Shown one piece after another: positions 13,559 to 13,921 of a DNA stretch of 13,921 bases. Origin of the DNA: Burkholderiales bacterium (GTDB taxonomy: Bacteria; Pseudomonadota; Gammaproteobacteria; Burkholderiales; Burkholderiaceae); contig CANBUA010000109.1 in NCBI GenBank assembly GCA_947372535.1, positions 1-13,921 on the forward strand. The letters are read 5' to 3'. Each line of letters opens with the position of its first letter. Position 1 is the first letter of the stretch. Under the pieces are notes generated by a model that did not search any database, was not told the DNA's origin, and saw nothing but the letters and a program-made list of their open reading frames with translations. The position numbers were made by a program, and so were the translations under genes.

Positions 13559-13921
13559 GCCCTTCGCGGCCAACCCTCACCATTCAAGGCATCTTGCTGG
13601 CGGCAGGCCATGGCCGCCGCTGGACGGCCGCAGGCGGGCAGGATGACAAACTCCTGCACCGCCTGCCCGATGGCACGCCCGTGGTGGTGGCCGCCGCCAA
13701 AGCGCTGCAGGCCGCCCTGCCCCGCAGCATCGCTGTGGTCCGGCCGGAGGCTCAGGCCGTGGCCGACGCGATCCGGGCTTGCGGCTTGACCGTGATCTGG
13801 GCTGATCCCGCATCCAGCGGCATGGGCGAAAACCTGGCACAAGCCGTGCGCATGAGCGACCAAGCCGGCGGCTGGGTCGTGGCCCTGGGCGACATGCCCC
13901 ACGTGTCGCTGGATGTCATCC
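13555..13921 (+). CDS. mocA: MocA-like molybdenum cofactor nucleotidyltransferase (3' truncated)
   Basis: The first 122 residues are visible before the window ends. The fold signature of the MobA/MocA nucleotidyltransferases is present as ILLAAGHGRRW (13-23) and LGDMPHV (111-117), where Asp113 is the expected metal ligand. The usual LAAGxSxRMGxxK loop is altered here. Trp23 stands where Met or Phe is common, and extra residues (TAAGGQD) precede Lys32. The position after paoD suggests it makes molybdopterin cytosine dinucleotide for PaoC. A MobA-type GMP-transferring relative is less likely in this context. The ATG overlaps the paoD stop, which implies coupled translation. The C-terminal nucleotide-specificity motif is outside the window. 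Confidence 0.82.
   Translation, partial: MSPSRPTLTIQGILLAAGHGRRWTAAGGQDDKLLHRLPDGTPVVVAAAKALQAALPRSIAVVRPEAQAVADAIRACGLTVIWADPASSGMGENLAQAVRMSDQAGGWVVALGDMPHVSLDVI

Overview
The window is GC-rich, densely coding proteobacterial DNA with short intergenic gaps. The opening DUF802 / MotB-like OmpA / DUF2894 cassette and the overall protein style point to a betaproteobacterium of the Burkholderiales, probably Comamonadaceae-like. That placement is inferred from gene content and codon use, not from a marker gene. No tRNA, rRNA, CRISPR array, insertion sequence or phage gene was seen. Both end genes are cut by the window edges.

Layout. (1) 1-1527, plus strand: three overlapping genes. They are the tail of a DUF802 coiled-coil protein, a MotB-like OmpA-domain membrane protein with an acidic residue in its single membrane helix, and a DUF2894 protein. 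Their function is unknown. The gene order and the membrane motif resemble ion-driven stator pairs such as MotA/MotB and ZorA/ZorB. (2) 1520-2781: a divergent metal-efflux unit. An RcnR/DmeR-type repressor lies on the minus strand and a histidine-rich DmeF-type cation diffusion facilitator on the plus strand. The 47 bp between them hold a perfect inverted repeat with an RcnR-like G-tract operator. The dmeF start codon sits so close that the transcript may be leaderless. (3) 2897-4136: a secreted beta/gamma-crystallin plus glycine-zipper protein, converging on a secreted FKBP-type prolyl isomerase. (4) 4283-6568: a YghU-type glutathione transferase, converging on a two-gene minus-strand unit made of a SAM-dependent methyltransferase followed by a small thioredoxin. 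(5) 6842-8371: a secreted secretory-lipase-family alpha/beta hydrolase, closed by a clear intrinsic terminator. (6) 8531 to the window end: a periplasmic aldehyde oxidoreductase operon, paoA-paoB-paoC-paoD, with a MocA-like cytidylyltransferase gene overlapping the end of paoD.

How the genes work together. In region 2, metal binding by the repressor should free the -10 region of dmeF and allow Co/Ni export. In region 6, PaoA ([2Fe-2S], Tat signal), PaoB (FAD, [4Fe-4S]) and PaoC (molybdenum cofactor) form an enzyme that is assembled in the cytoplasm and exported through Tat. PaoD and MocA supply and load the molybdopterin cytosine dinucleotide cofactor. The window therefore carries enzyme and cofactor maturation together.

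The least understood part is the first cassette. The tightest small regulatory design is the dmeR/dmeF intergenic region.
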